Shown here one piece after another: positions 46,580 to 58,042 of a stretch of 64,000 nucleotides of DNA. This DNA is from Takashimella koratensis (Eukaryota > Basidiomycota > Tremellomycetes > Trichosporonales > Tetragoniomycetaceae). The DNA is taken from positions 1,150,823 through 1,214,822 of the forward strand of contig BCKT01000010.1 in assembly GCA_003116875.1 (NCBI GenBank), written 5' to 3'. The translations under genes and the position numbers were made by a program. The notes beneath the pieces are model-generated. The model searched no databases. It was given only the letters and a program-made list of their open reading frames with translations, and was not told the origin of the DNA. The number at the start of each line of letters is the position of its first letter. The stretch's first letter is position 1.

Positions 46580-48502
46580 ATGTCCGGTATAGAGCAGAAC
46601 AATCCGCTCGCAATGTCCGCTGTCGAAACCGAAATTGACGAGAAGGCTCTCTACCTCGGGGGGGCTAACAACGATGGAATCGACTCGTTGAAGGCCGAGG
46701 CGATGGTCGCCGAGCAGGCCGATCACCAAGAGTCACTCTGGCAAGGTCTTCGCCGACACCCGCAAGCTGTCTGGTGGACGTTTGTCATGTCTCTTCTTGT
46801 TGTGAGTGTATATGACAGACGGCGTTGACCTCTAGATTATGGAAGCCTACGACTCGGACATGTGGGGGTCACTCATCGCCCTTCCCGCGTTCCGTGAACG
46901 TTTCGGCGTCTATGTCAACGCTACCTCTGGTTATCAGTTGACCGCTGCGTGGAGTAGCGCTCTTAGCTTCGCCGCCACCATCGGTGCCTTCACTGGTATT
47001 CTCATCGCCGGTCAGATCGTCGGTCACCTTGGCTACCGATACACCAGCTTCATCGGACTTGGCCTTCTTTCGGCTGCCATCTTCTTCCTGTTTTTTGGTA
47101 CCAGCCTTCCCTTGCTTTTCCTGGGGGAGTTGTTCTGCGGTATCCCCTGGGGCTTTTTGTGAGTACAAGTCGCGTCGTACGCTAACGACAGCATGTGCAT
47201 TGGTCCGGCTTATGCATCGGAGGTGGGTCGAGCCAGACGATCGAAGCTGATGACAGGTTGCACCTCTGAGTCTCCGCGCTGCGTGCACTTTGTGGATCCA
47301 AGCTTGCTGGTGCATTGGCCACTTCATTGAGGCTGGTGTTGTTTACGGAACGGAGAACTTGAACAACGAGGTGGGTCTGGGTGTTGTGCAAAGCTGACTC
47401 CAGTGGTCATACAAGATCCCGTAAGCAAGGACTTTGGAGTCTTCTCACCGTGTAGCTTCGCTATCCAGTGGGCGTGGCCAATTCCCCTCGCCATCCTGGT
47501 CTTCCTCGCCCCCGAATCGCCTTGGTGGCTTGTGCGTCGCTCCCGGATGGAGGAGGCTGAGAAGGTTATCAACCGTCTTGGTGTCACCGCAGGCTCGACC
47601 GCCAAAGCACGACTCTCTGAGATCTCTCGCACTGTCGAGATCGAGAGGCAGCAGACTGAAGGCGCCACCTACGCCGACTGCTTCCGGGGAACTAGTGAGC
47701 GATGAGTTTGACGAAAAGCTGACAACAGACTGGCGCCGCACAATGTAAGATGTTACTCGAGTTGCACTAACATCTTAGGATTGCTTGCGTCATCTTTGCC
47801 GCTCAAAATTACACAGGTTACACCCTCGCGGGCAACTCGACTTACTTTTTCGAGCGTGAGTAGGTTTGTTGAACAAGCTGACGTTAGAGGCTGGCTTCCC
47901 CACCTCTCAGGCCTTTGCCTTGACCCTCGGCTCCGTAGCGATCCAGCTCTCGGCTGTTTTCATGTGCGCCGGTGTGACTAGCTACGTCGGTCGCCGCACC
48001 ATCTACATCAGTGGCCTTATCACGACCTTGATCCTCCTCCTCATCATTGGTATCATCGCGTGCGTCCCTGTTACCACGGCAGGTCGCTGGATCCAGGCTG
48101 TCGCTACCATTGCCGCCGTTGTCCTTTACGGTGCAACCATTGGTCCCATCACCTACTCGATCATCGCCGAGATCTCCAGCGTGAAGCTCCGTGCCAAAAC
48201 TGTTGCTCTCTCGCGTGCCTTCTACTACGCGACCACCATCCCGAGCACTTACAGTGAGTTTGCATCAATGATTTGCCTGACAGCCAGTCGGCAACTACTC
48301 GATCAACGCCTCCGCATGGAACATGAAGGGCAAAGCGGCGTTTATTTGGATCGGCACCTGCCTCTGTGTCCTCGTGTGGTCTTGGTTCTGCCTGCCTGAG
48401 GTTCGCGGGCGATCTTACCGAGAGCTTGACATTCTTTTCGGCCGCAAGATTCCCGCTCGCAAGTTTGCTTCCGTCGAGATCGCCCCGGATGAGGAGGAGT
48501 AG
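46580..48502 (+). CDS. MFS sugar permease, maltose/alpha-glucoside-type (paralogue 2)
   Basis: Second sugar porter, clearly paralogous to the gene at 42979. The ATG at 46580 starts MSGIEQNNPLAMS; hydrophobic segments start at VWWTFVMSLLV-IMEAYDSDMWGSL. Shared motifs include FLGELFCGIPWGFL, FLAPESPWWLVRRSRMEEAE, FAAQNYTGYTLAGNSTYFFE, YVGRRTIYISG, GPITYSIIAEISSVKLRAKT and LPEVRGRSYRELDILF. The tail GRKIPARKFASVEIAPDEEE mirrors that of paralogue 1, pointing to a conserved cytoplasmic signal. Introns lie at several equivalent places (for example just before IMEAYDS and after FFE). Stop at 48500-48502. Substrate not known; the two copies have diverged enough that different specificities are likely. 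Confidence 0.92.
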
Positions 48503-48651
48503 ACACCCATGTGGACCAGGTTTTCAACAAATAATGTCTCAGAGGGTTACATTTATATAGACAGTTTGGGATAAACATGATCGTGAACGGACACTCGATG
48601 TTACGTTTTCATACTCGGAACAGGCATCTCCTTCGACTACTCAAGTGACTT

Positions 48652-50445
48652 TCACCTCTGTTTATGTTTTTGTAGATCATTGGGAGCCCTCCTGTGCTGG
48701 AACCTGGCTAACCTTTCTTCAGTCACCTGAAACGGATCGGGCAAGCCAGTCTCAGACCACGTGGCTCCTTGGATAAGCTTGGCGAGCGCTGGCGCAGCCT
48801 TGAAGATTCTTGCCTGGAAACTTCAGCAACGCTTGACACTAGTACACACCATTCCATGCCCATTGTGCCCCGCACACATCCATTGCCCAGGCTTGTTGGG
48901 AACAGCCCCGATGAACGGAACCCAGTCCCCGCTCTTCAAGTTAGCTTGTTCGTATCGGCAGAACTCACATTGGCAATGATCCCACTCCATGAGCGTTCGT
49001 AACTGACCTTTGCCCCCTTGTCGCCGGGTTTGTAATCCCTAGATTTAGCACATCACACGCTTTTCACATACCACTGGAAGCCGTGTGTGCCAAGCTCCCT
49101 GACAGAGTCCGTGACGGGCTCAAAATTAACCAAGCCGTCGTCAGTGCTTCTGTTGTCGGGATCCTGTGCGACGTAGTCGTACAACTTGTCCTGGTTGGGT
49201 GGACCGCCACCGAAGAAGACAGCGCCTCCACCGTTTAGACGAGGGTTTACCGAGTAGCCACCGGTGGGGTAACCTACGCCCATGGAGTGCTCAAGTGCGT
49301 TGCTCCCGGAGAACGAAGAGGGGGGGAGCACCTTGTTGCACCTGGTTGTCAGTGAGAGCCGGACATGAAGCGTACATTTGGGGCCTAGGAATGATCGCTC
49401 CTTTGGCTTCTGGAAGTAGATGAGCGGCGTAGGCGTTGGTTGCGTGCACAACGATGGGAGCGGTGATATTTCCTCGTTCGGTATGTACCGTCCAGGAGCC
49501 GGCAGTCCCCGCGATATCATGAACCGGAGTCCACGTTTGCAAGTTGAGCCCAAGTTTCAATGCTTCTCGGGCAAGGTGGGCAGCTGGGAATCAATAGAGC
49601 TCATCCGGTGACTTACTCAGCTTCCACGGGTGTAGGGTTGATGCATCCCATGCATAGACCCTTTGGGCGCCATGAAGCTTGGTGATCTGATCTCAGCTCT
49701 AACCTACGCCATGACCTACCTTCTCCGCTTTGAGTGGGTCGTCGATGACTTGAATGCCCGCGGTATCGCCGCCTGCCTTTGCAAAATCATCAAAGATTTG
49801 CGCTGTTCGCTTCGCAACACTCTCGGTCATGGACACGTCGAACTGCACGATCAGCTCCTAACCAGATTGATACTCACCGTCTTCCCCACCCAGAGCTCGC
49901 AGTTGACATTGTGCTTTGTAACATAATCGACCACTGCTTCCCAGGTTTGTCGTTCGTTTTCCAGAATCTATCTATGAGCTTCATCAAGAGATCACACTCA
50001 CTTTAAGAGCATTTTCAGCACCGAAGAGTTCCGAAAACTTTTTAAACCCTTTGAATGCATCGGGTCTGCAGTGACCAGCGTTTCGCCCAGTAGCTCCACT
50101 GCAGAATTCTCTCGCTTCGAGAAGAACGATCGACTCTGGTGGAGTGGACGATTCCAACAAGGAAAGAGCGGTCAATGTTCCAGTGATCTATCTGTCAGAC
50201 CAGATGGCGACACCTTCACTCACACCAGAGCCAATGACCACCACTGCCGCAGTTGCCGGGAGCTCTTCGGTGGAGCGTTTGTTCAAAAGCTCATCATTGC
50301 GGACACTCTCCAACCAATGCGAAAGGCTCATTCCCTCTTGCAGCGGCAAGGTCCGTACAATGTGAGGTGCTTTCAAAGGATGCGGAGTGACCTGCTCCTC
50401 ATCCACTAGGAGAGAAACAGAGGGTGCGAGATTGGCGATGGTCAT
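48652..50445 (-). CDS. FAD-dependent amine/amino-acid oxidase (DAO family)
   Basis: Flavoprotein oxidoreductase of the DAO superfamily (D-amino-acid, sarcosine and glycine oxidases), which dehydrogenates C-N bonds. ATG at 50443-50445 (MTIANLAPSVS). The FAD motif is TAAVVVIGSGVS-GALTALSLL across an intron; it is followed by SIVLLEAREFCSGATGRNAGH, the usual GATGRNGG-type element. Further segments are ITAPIVVHATNAYAAHLLPE, GVGYPTGGYSVNPRLNGGG, VSYERSWSGI and the C-terminal MCAGHNGHGM-ARIFKAAPALAK, which closes the FAD site, then TGLPDPFQVTEERLARFQHR. The inferred stop is at 48652-48654. About eight introns. Closest in style to the fungal 'FAD-dependent oxidoreductase' proteins of unknown substrate. 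It is divergent from a Dal5-type permease, which could supply its substrate. Confidence 0.87.
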
Positions 50446-51372
50446 GGTCTTGATACGGTGGGGGGTGGGTGCGGAGGTCCTGTCTGCGTAGATGTAGGTA
50501 GAGTCCTCCTTCCGCACCAGCGGACATCTCCTATCGCCCTAGACTTCCAACTCTACCATGAACTGGGCCTTCCTGCTGTGGACCTTCCCGAGCATCCGAG
50601 CCTTTTGGCAGACCTTTCCATCACTGCCCGAGTGACCCGTCCGTCTGCAATGTGAACATACCCGATCATCCGAGCATTGTCTGACGCTACCGCGCGTGCT
50701 CGAATGCGGACATGTCCGATCCACGATGGCGTCTAGCAGCGAAGCTATTTTAAAGTCGATCAGTAATTCTCCGCAGTGCGCCACGATTCCCATGATTCCA
50801 ACTCTGTTCGGGTACAGGCCCTGGGACGCACCCTGACTATCCGGGTTTCTGACCCGCGTTGTTGCACGTTAGAGATAACGGGTTGGGATCCACCACCAAA
50901 GTCACCCAAGCCCTAGGCTTTTTGGCTTCATCTCTCGGCAACTCGGCCTGTGTCGTCTTCGCTTTGCTCAATCCTAGTACGCTTTCACCCGCTCATGACC
51001 GCGGCCGGCGGCGCTGCCGCACGAGTGGTAGACCCTGGCGCCGTCGGCGTCGGCCTGGAGGCCTTTCCCACTTTCCCCACCCCCACCTTGTCACATCGTG
51101 AGCAGCATTGAACATGTTATCGTTGGCAGATCATTGGTTGTAGCCTTCCAGCTTCTTCGCACGCCACCGTTTTGGTCCGTGAGGGCGGAACGAATGGCGA
51201 TAAGACATGTGCCTATGATCACTCTTTCTGACCACACCGCATGCGGGAAAGAGTGCGAGTGAGTGGGGGTTGGTAGTGTTCGCCGTAGGGCAAGTCTCTG
51301 CCTGTCGGCTTTGTGCGATAGCAATAATCAGGAACCTCAACTAAAGGAGTTGTGAAGTCATAAGGACACACA
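50446..51372. promoter_or_regulatory. Divergent promoter region with CGG-N6-CCG palindrome
   Basis: A 927-bp region between the DAO-family oxidase and permease genes. CGGACATGTCCG at 50707-50718 is a perfect 12-bp palindrome with CGG-N6-CCG geometry, as bound by Ppr1-type Zn2Cys6 dimers. CATCCGAGC occurs twice nearby (about 50594 and 50667). No gene seen. Confidence 0.5.
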
Positions 51373-53697
51373 ATGCAGTTGGCTTCTTCCACACTCAATC
51401 AGGATCCGTCGATTACCATGTCACCTCTGAGCAGCGTTCGAAACTGGGTCCTTCTCGATGATCCCAGGTGGACTGACTCCGAAAGGACGCAGAAGCGCTT
51501 GGTTCGAAAACTGGACCTGTTCTTCCTCAGCTGTGAGTCCCAGCTCCACACCTGTGCTAACTCCAGACCTCTCCATGTCCGCTGTGGTAAAAGCCCTCGA
51601 CCAGTCAAACATTTCGAATGCCTATGGTGAGTGACGAAAGTATACTCCTGCTAATCCGGGACAGTTAGTGGTATGCAAACCGATGTAAGTTGACGAGTGT
51701 CTAAGAGAAGGAGTTGACACCTGAAAGCTCAACATTGAAGGCAACGAGTACAACTATTTCACGACCTTCTTCAACATAGGATACATGATCGTTATTCCCT
51801 TTTCAAGCTACATGATCAACGACCTTGTCCGACCGAGTCTTTGGCTCCCCACTGCCGAGCTTCTCTGGGGGGTGGCGACTGCCTGTTGCGCAGCGGCAAA
51901 GAACTACCAACAAGTTTGTGCGTTGAGTAATATCAGCGTGACGATCTAGCCATTGACCGTGTGCAGATGGTCTCCGTTTCATGGTCGGATTTTGCGAAGG
52001 CACGGCAGTGAGTCGAACATTGATTTTAGCGCTAACGTACAACAGTGGCCTGCCGGTAAGCAGGGCATTCTATCTTTTATAGTTGTTGTCTGACCACGCC
52101 ACCAGCGATGGTCCTCATGCTCAGTTGGTACACACCCGTGGAGGTCGGCTTGAGGATTGCGATCTTTGAGATGTTCGCCTACTCTGGTAACATGTGGGGT
52201 GGCTTTCTTCAAGCTGCGCTCTATACAAATCTGTACGTTGGTGAGAGTGCGAACGTGGCTAACGTGTTCAGCAACGGCAAGGACGGGCTGGCGGGCTGGC
52301 AGTGGGTGAGTCGGTAGCGAGGAACTCGTTAACGCCCGAGCTCTTCGTCATCAACGCTTGCATGACGTTCGCGGTAGCTTTGTATGGTTTCTGGGCATGC
52401 CCAGACTACCCAAACAAGGTGAGCCGAGCTTGGAAGAATGACGTTGACTTTCAGCCTAATCCTCGATCAACATGGCTGTCAGCAAAAGAAGCGGAATTCG
52501 CCCTTGATCGCATGCGAGATCTTAAACGGGAGTCTCCCAAAGGGTGGAACTGGAAGACCGTCAAGACGGTCTTCACTCGTCCTGAGAACTGGGCAATCTT
52601 TTTCGTGTTTCAGTGAGTAGAAGTCCCTAAACGGCCTGACCTGTGAAGGTTCGGAAACTTGGCTCTTGGCGGGACTAGCTATTTCAACCTTTGGCTCAAA
52701 AGCCTCAAGAACCCCAATGGTACCATGCGTTATACGTGAGTGTTTACTACCACCTCACGCGCTGACATCGACAGTACGCAACAGATCAACTACATTCCGA
52801 CGGCTCAGTATGCGGTGAGCTTCTTGTGACGATTAGAGCTCATGCCAAGATGACCATCGTTTCTGAGCTCATGGTCATGCCCTTGTCAAGTCACATGGGA
52901 GTACAATGGCCGTTTTGTATGTTCCTCAATTGATGCTTCTCGCTGACCTGTAGTGGTGTTTGTTTACACCATGACGCTAGTATTCACCTCGATTATGGCT
53001 GCCGTGAGTACACCGCCGATCCACCTGGCGAGATGATCTGACGTGATCAGTGGAATGTACCCGACAACCTCAAACTCGCGTCGTTTCTCATTTTAGGCTT
53101 CCCACAGGTTTTTCAACACTTGTGAGTGGCGACTTTTAGAGGGTTGCTTAGAATCGTCAGATCCGTCACATGGATCGGAAAGCTGTTGGGCCATTCAGCA
53201 GAGGAACGATCTTTCATGATCGGCATCTCGGTGGTCGGGGTGTACGGCTTCAAGTGAGTTTGAACCAATGCAGTGTCACTGATATTAGCGCTGGAGTACC
53301 GCTTCGAGTCTGGCCAGCATCCCGTAGGTACAACGAATGGAGAAAGGTAGTGCCACTGCTTACACCTTTACAGAGGCGCCTCATTACGCAATCGGATGGA
53401 GTAAGTCGAGATCTTTCGGTAGGGCGTTAACGATGATTAGAATTCGCGGCGGCAATGTCTGCAGCGGCAATCCTCACTGTCCTTGTCACTCTGCTCTTTG
53501 AGAAACGTCGCAGGTGAGAACTTGTTCTGAGGAAACTGAAGTTGACGTTCTGCAGGGCAAAGAACGAAACTTTACTTTTGAACGCCGATAGCGTTTCAAC
53601 ACACAGCGCTTCGTCCAACGTTGAGCGAGTGATCCTCGAGCCTGATGAGCCTGAATATGGGAAGAAAGCGAGCCCCCCGGCGACGCCGTTGGTGTAA
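51373..53697 (+). CDS. MFS permease, Dal5/allantoate type (tandem copy 1)
   Basis: Organic-anion symporter of the allantoate permease branch. ATG 51373 (a second Met at 51418, MSPLSSVRNWVLL, is also possible). After an intron come DLSMSAVVKALDQSNISNAY, NYFTTFFNIGYMIVIPFSSY, LRFMVGFCEGTA-WPA, SWYTPVEVGLRIAIFEMFAY and WQW-LFVINACMTFAVALYGFW, all typical of the family. The C-terminal part has FNLWLKSLKNPNGTMRYT, LGHSAEERSFMIGISVVGVY, and PASR-APHYAIGW-KFAAAMSA, and the tail ends ASPPATPLV with TAA 53695-53697. About twelve introns. Its close paralogue follows at 55057 with the same intron layout. Divergent from a DAO-family oxidase, so amino-acid, amide or purine-derived anions are possible substrates; sulfonate is another. 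Confidence 0.92.
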
Positions 53698-53958
53698 GGC
53701 GGAGGACGTAGATTGTCTGACGTGGTAGATTCAACTCTACCACATCGTGGAAAGCCGCCGAGGTGGCTGTCGTAAGAACGGCGTTGCAGTAGTATCACCT
53801 AGTTGTCAACGGGATTTAGATCCCACTAGTCTTTCAAAATCCTATCGTGCGTATGCAATACCTTCAAGGAACGATGATTGGCGGAGTGGGGGAGTTGATC
53901 AGCTAAAAGTCATCTTGTCGGTGCAAACTAGGAGGAGGTACCACAAGCCAGTATATTG

Positions 53959-54438
53959 CTAGAGTCCGACCAATGGTACAACGTTGTCCAAGTGATACGT
54001 ACTTGCCCTGGATGCATTGGGTAATTGGTCTTCCCGTTCATACATGAGACTTTTCGCGGGATATGGCCTCCCGCCGAAACTCATAGCTCGTACCCCAAGT
54101 CCCAACTCCTTGTGAAAGTCAATCATCGTCCGGTAGTCTATCCTTGTTAAAGCATGGGGAACGACATGGTAGGTGAATTCTGATGGTGCCGCACAGTGTT
54201 CCAATTGGCAGTGGAGTCCTTCTCCCATTTGAGAAACCCTTCCGTCTGGTCTTGCGGATATGTCCGACTTCTCATCAACGTCAAAGAAACACCATCTTTC
54301 GCCAGATATTCGTTCCCGGAGACTACCGTCTAATTGGTTAATGTCCGGTTTAATTGAACACCGAGCTTGAGGTTTGCATATACCGATGCCGCGTTCCGGG
54401 TAATTTCTCCCGTCAACCGAAATCCTATCTGTCGCCAT
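53959..54438 (-). CDS. Hypothetical protein, uninterrupted ORF of 159 codons
   Basis: An open frame from ATG 54436-54438 (MATDRISVDGRNYPERG) to TAG 53959-53961 between the two tandem permeases. I do not recognise it. It has a mixed, globular-looking composition, with segments such as ERWCFFDVDEKSDISARPDG, GEGLHCQLEHCAAPSEFTY and FHKELGLGVRAMSFGGRPY, and no low-complexity bias, signal peptide or membrane segment. Unlike nearly all neighbours it has no obvious intron. It could be a fragment of a larger gene, a relic, or a chance ORF. Confidence 0.3.
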   Translation of the reverse strand: MATDRISVDGRNYPERGIGICKPQARCSIKPDINQLDGSLRERISGERWCFFDVDEKSDISARPDGRVSQMGEGLHCQLEHCAAPSEFTYHVVPHALTRIDYRTMIDFHKELGLGVRAMSFGGRPYPAKSLMYEREDQLPNASRASTYHLDNVVPLVGL

Positions 54439-54970
54439 ATCTCTCCTGGATCGCACCTAACCGTGATTGGCTACGTTCAAGGTAGAACTATCTCCAGTCG
54501 ATCACTGAGCCCCATCTGGCGGTGTTATCTTCTGATTCCGAGTCATAGTTGATTATTGTCGCTGGTTCTCATCAGCCGTAGCCTCAGAGGCGACAAACAG
54601 CTCTTATGGTTTCTGGGACCAGTGATCTAATTGAAACGGCGGCGGATGCAAGACTTTACCTTTGACGCAGACGCATATCAGAGGTGTCAGGAGTCATGTC
54701 CTTATCTTTCACAAAACCGGACCGAGATAATTGGTTACGACATTTGCTTCTCGTCGCACGTCACGATGATGTCTTGTCTTGTGCGTGATCAGAAGAAGAA
54801 TGACGCTAAAACATGTTCACAGACACTCGGCCAATGATACTGCACCGTGCGTGCGAGATCATCTGGCTCATCTTGCTAAAAGCAAGCACCTTTCTGCCGT
54901 GCTCTGCCTTTCGGCTTGATGCGACGGCAGGTTGGTGGTGACTGTCGTCATTGCCTTGTAAATCACGATG

Positions 54971-55008
54971 AGGCGTCTCCCGAGTGGGAGTTATAAGAAA
55001 AGACGCCT
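54971..55008. promoter_or_regulatory. Nested inverted repeats around the TATA element
   Basis: AGGCGTCT (54971-54978) pairs exactly with AGACGCCT (55001-55008), and within it CTCCC (54977-54981) pairs with GGGAG (54986-54990). A TATA-like TTATAAGAAA lies between, 57 bp before the permease ATG at 55057. Confidence 0.55.
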
Positions 55009-55056
55009 AGCTTTAACCCACAGAAGGAACGAAAGACAGAGCATCAGGTATTAACC

Positions 55057-57332
55057 ATGTCAGCTACCAGTCGCCTCCCAAGCTGGCTCTTTGTCGATGA
55101 CCCTCAGTCGACCGACACTAAGAGAACTCAGAGACGCCTGGTACGAAAACTGGATGTGTTCTTCCTCAGTTGTGAGTCGGGAAGTGGTGCCGCAAGCTGA
55201 TCGGTGTAGACCTGTCCATGTCGGCGGTGGTGAAATCCCTCGACCAGTCCAACATTTCGAACGCCTATGGTGAGTCTGCCGCAACGTGTCAAGAACTCAC
55301 TCGCGCTAGTCAGCGGAATGCAAACCGATGTGAGTAGAGAGATCACCAAGTGGAAACCACCCACTTACACTGCACAGCTCAATATCCAAGGAAACGAATA
55401 CAACTACTTTACGACTTTTTTCAACATCGGCTACATGATTGTCATTCCATTCTCGAGCTACATGATCAACGACCATGTTCGACCAAGCCTATGGATTCCA
55501 ATCGCTGAGCTACTTTGGGGCTTGGCAACCGCATGTCTGGCGGTGGCGAAGAACTACCAACAAGTCTGTGAGTGACTCATCTTTCAACATGACGCAGACG
55601 CTGATTGAGCGGTAGATGGTCTCCGATTTATGGTGGGATTCTGCGAAGGAACAGCCGTGAGTCCTGGTGTCTATCGGCCTCTATGCTAACCGTTCATAGT
55701 GGCCCGCTGGTGAGCTAGATGTATCAAGATGATTTCTAACTGGCTAGCAATGGTCCTCATGCTTAGCTGGTACACACCAAGAGAAGTCGGCTTGAGGATC
55801 GCAATCTATGAGATGTTTGCGTACTCGGGTGGCATGTGGGGTGGCTTCTTGCAGGCGGCGCTATACACTAATTTGTGAGTTGTTTCATCCCTTTTGCTGA
55901 CATTTCAGGAATGGAAGTCATGGGCTCGCGGGCTGGCAATGGGTAGGTCATTTATTCTGTCAGACTAACCCACAGCTCTTTGTAGTCAATGCTTGTATGA
56001 CGTTCGCGGTGGCCCTGTACGGCTTCTGGGCATGCCCCGATTACCCAAGCAAGGTAGGTATAGATAAAGCCCTGTACTGATTTGAAGCCTAACCCAGCCG
56101 CTACATGGCTTACCTCAGATGAGGTGGAAGTGGGTCTCGAACGCATGCGCAATCTAAAGCGGGCGTCCCCAACAGGCTGGAGCTGGAAGACGGTCAGAAC
56201 CGTGTTCACTCGTCCCGAAAACTGGGCAGTGTTTTTTGTATTCCAGTGAGTATTGTAGAGTCTATAGGAGTGGAGCTGATTGGATTGTAGACTCGGAAAC
56301 CTTTCTCTCGGCGGGGCGAGCTACTTCAACCTCTGGCTCAAGAGTTTGAAGAAAGCCGACGGTACCTTGCGTTTCACGTGCGTTATCGACGAACCGTGAG
56401 AAAGTTGGCGCTGACATCAAAATCAGTACCCAGCAGATCAATTATATCCCAACAGCTGGATCTGCTGTAAGTTGCCTTCGCGAATCATGAACTGAGGCTG
56501 TTACAGATGACGATCATCGGGGAACTCCTTCTTATGCCGTTGTCCAGTCGCTTGGGGCTACAGTGGCCGTTTTGTAAGTGTCAGGTGCACACTGACTCAT
56601 ACTAAGCTGTCTAGTGCTGCTTGTTTACTCGATCGCGTTGGTCTTCACGTCAATCTTGGCTGCTGTGAGTAGCGTGTACGTAGAATACTGACGCCGGATA
56701 GTGGACAGTAGCAGATAGCCTCAAACTCGCTTCTTTCATCATCCTAGGATTCGCCCAGGTGTACCAACATCTGTCAGTGGCACCTGTGATTGGTTTGTTG
56801 ACTCTTCCGCAGGGTCGTGACGTGGATTGGGAACTTGTTGGGTCATTCTGCAGAGGAGAGATCTTTCATGGTCGGGATCTGTGTGGTTGGAGTCTATGGG
56901 TTCAAGTAAGAAGCCGTCATTGAGTCAATCTGACAAGCAGTGCCGGGGTTCCCCTCCGAGTCTGGCCCGCATCTCGTGAGTGAAAGGAAACATCGGTTTG
57001 AAACCTGTTGACACTAGACAGAGGCACCATTATATAATATCGGATGGAGTGAGTTGACTGTGACGAGTTGAGATCCCTACAGCTCACATTCAATGTAGAG
57101 TTTGCCGCCGCAATGTCCGCTGCGGCGATCATAAGTGTCTTTGCCACTCTGTTCTTCGAAAAGCGTCGCAGGTAGGGGCTGAACCGAGCCTAAACAAGAC
57201 GTGGCTGATATCAAAAACAGGGCGAAAACAAGTTTGTCTTCCGACAACGACAGTGTGTCTTCGAACACCGACCCTGTCACCGAGCACGAGGACACCAAGA
57301 ACATCAGCCCCTTGTCTACACCCTCGGCGTAA
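55057..57332 (+). CDS. MFS permease, Dal5/allantoate type (tandem copy 2)
   Basis: Close paralogue of the permease at 51373: DLSMSAVVKSLDQSNISNAY, NYFTTFFNIGYMIVIPFSSY, LRFMVGFCEGTA-WPA, SWYTPREVGLRIAIYEMFAY and LGHSAEERSFMVGICVVGVY match it with few changes, and introns fall at the same positions. Divergence is concentrated in the N-terminus (MSATSRLPSWLFVDDPQS), a substrate-side loop (KKADGTLRFT against KNPNGTMRYT), and the cytoplasmic tail (SSDNDSVSSNTDPVTEHEDT). The ATG at 55057 follows a TATA-like element by 57 bp. Stop at 57330-57332. This is a tandem gene duplication with both copies apparently intact, and either sub- or neo-functionalised. Substrate unknown. Confidence 0.92.
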
Positions 57333-57406
57333 GCGCACAAGATAGGGCCCCCCCATGCAGAGTCAACTCTACGTTTACATTACCCTCCTTGATAATATAG
57401 TCGGAT

Positions 57407-57760
57407 ATGCAAAAATGCCTGTCCCCCCTAACGGGTCCCAGTCATCGACAGATGATCGCTTTGGCAGCCATGTCCTCGCTAATAATTTCCCGAAACGTCC
57501 GGGAAAAGATTGCAGGATCGTACATCGTCGTCGCATCCGAAGCCTCTATCCACTACCGAACCACTTGGATCGCGATCATCAGTGACTTGGTATTCTTGTC
57601 GCTCTTGTCACTTTTGTTACGTTTCTTGCTAATTCGCGAGAACCATCGTCGCAATGGTCTCCCGACCACTCCGGTGACTGCGGTTGCCGACGCCGGGAAA
57701 GCACCTATAGACACTGTAAACGTGGTGGCGGTGGAGGGGGAGGGCGAGATCGAAAAGTAA
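57407..57760 (+). pseudogene. Possible C-terminal remnant of a third Dal5-type permease
   Basis: Short frame directly downstream of tandem copy 2. It encodes ASIHYRTTWIAIISDLVFLS followed by LLSLLLRFLLIRENHRRNG and a polar tail ending GEGEIEK. The pattern 'A-x-HYR-x-(G/T)W + hydrophobic helix + RENHRR + polar tail' is how Dal5-type permeases end (compare APHYAIGW-KFAAAMSA and FEKRRRAK in the neighbours). Nothing resembling the first eleven helices precedes it. It is most simply a truncated gene left after tandem duplication; an unrelated single-helix protein is the alternative. Confidence 0.35.
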
Positions 57761-58042
57761 CTCGCAACTCAATATGTGTTCGAAGATCTTACCGACAAGG
57801 AGCAGCCGGACTTACGTTACTCTCTCTGATCCGTGGTCAAGGTGACAGTGAGCGATAAGAGGGAATGTTGCTGCAGTTGATTTCGCGTGGCGAGACTCAT
57901 GTATGCAAGACAGCCTCGTATTAGATGTGATGAGAAGCCACTGGACGATGTGTGGAAGAGAACCAAGCAAACTAGTCCACAGTTTTGCATTCGCACGCGT
58001 CTAAAATAAGGCATTTAGGGATTTCAAGGTGGGGCAATTCTC
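57761..58042. other. Convergent 3' region
   Basis: About 280 bp between the permease remnant and the end of the GT2 gene; no gene seen. Confidence 0.4.

Larger units (their letters stand above)
53698..55056. other. Spacer between tandem permease genes
   Basis: About 1.36 kb holding the hypothetical ORF and the promoter of the second permease, with a TATA-like TTATAAGAAA at 54991-55000 inside an inverted repeat. Confidence 0.5.
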
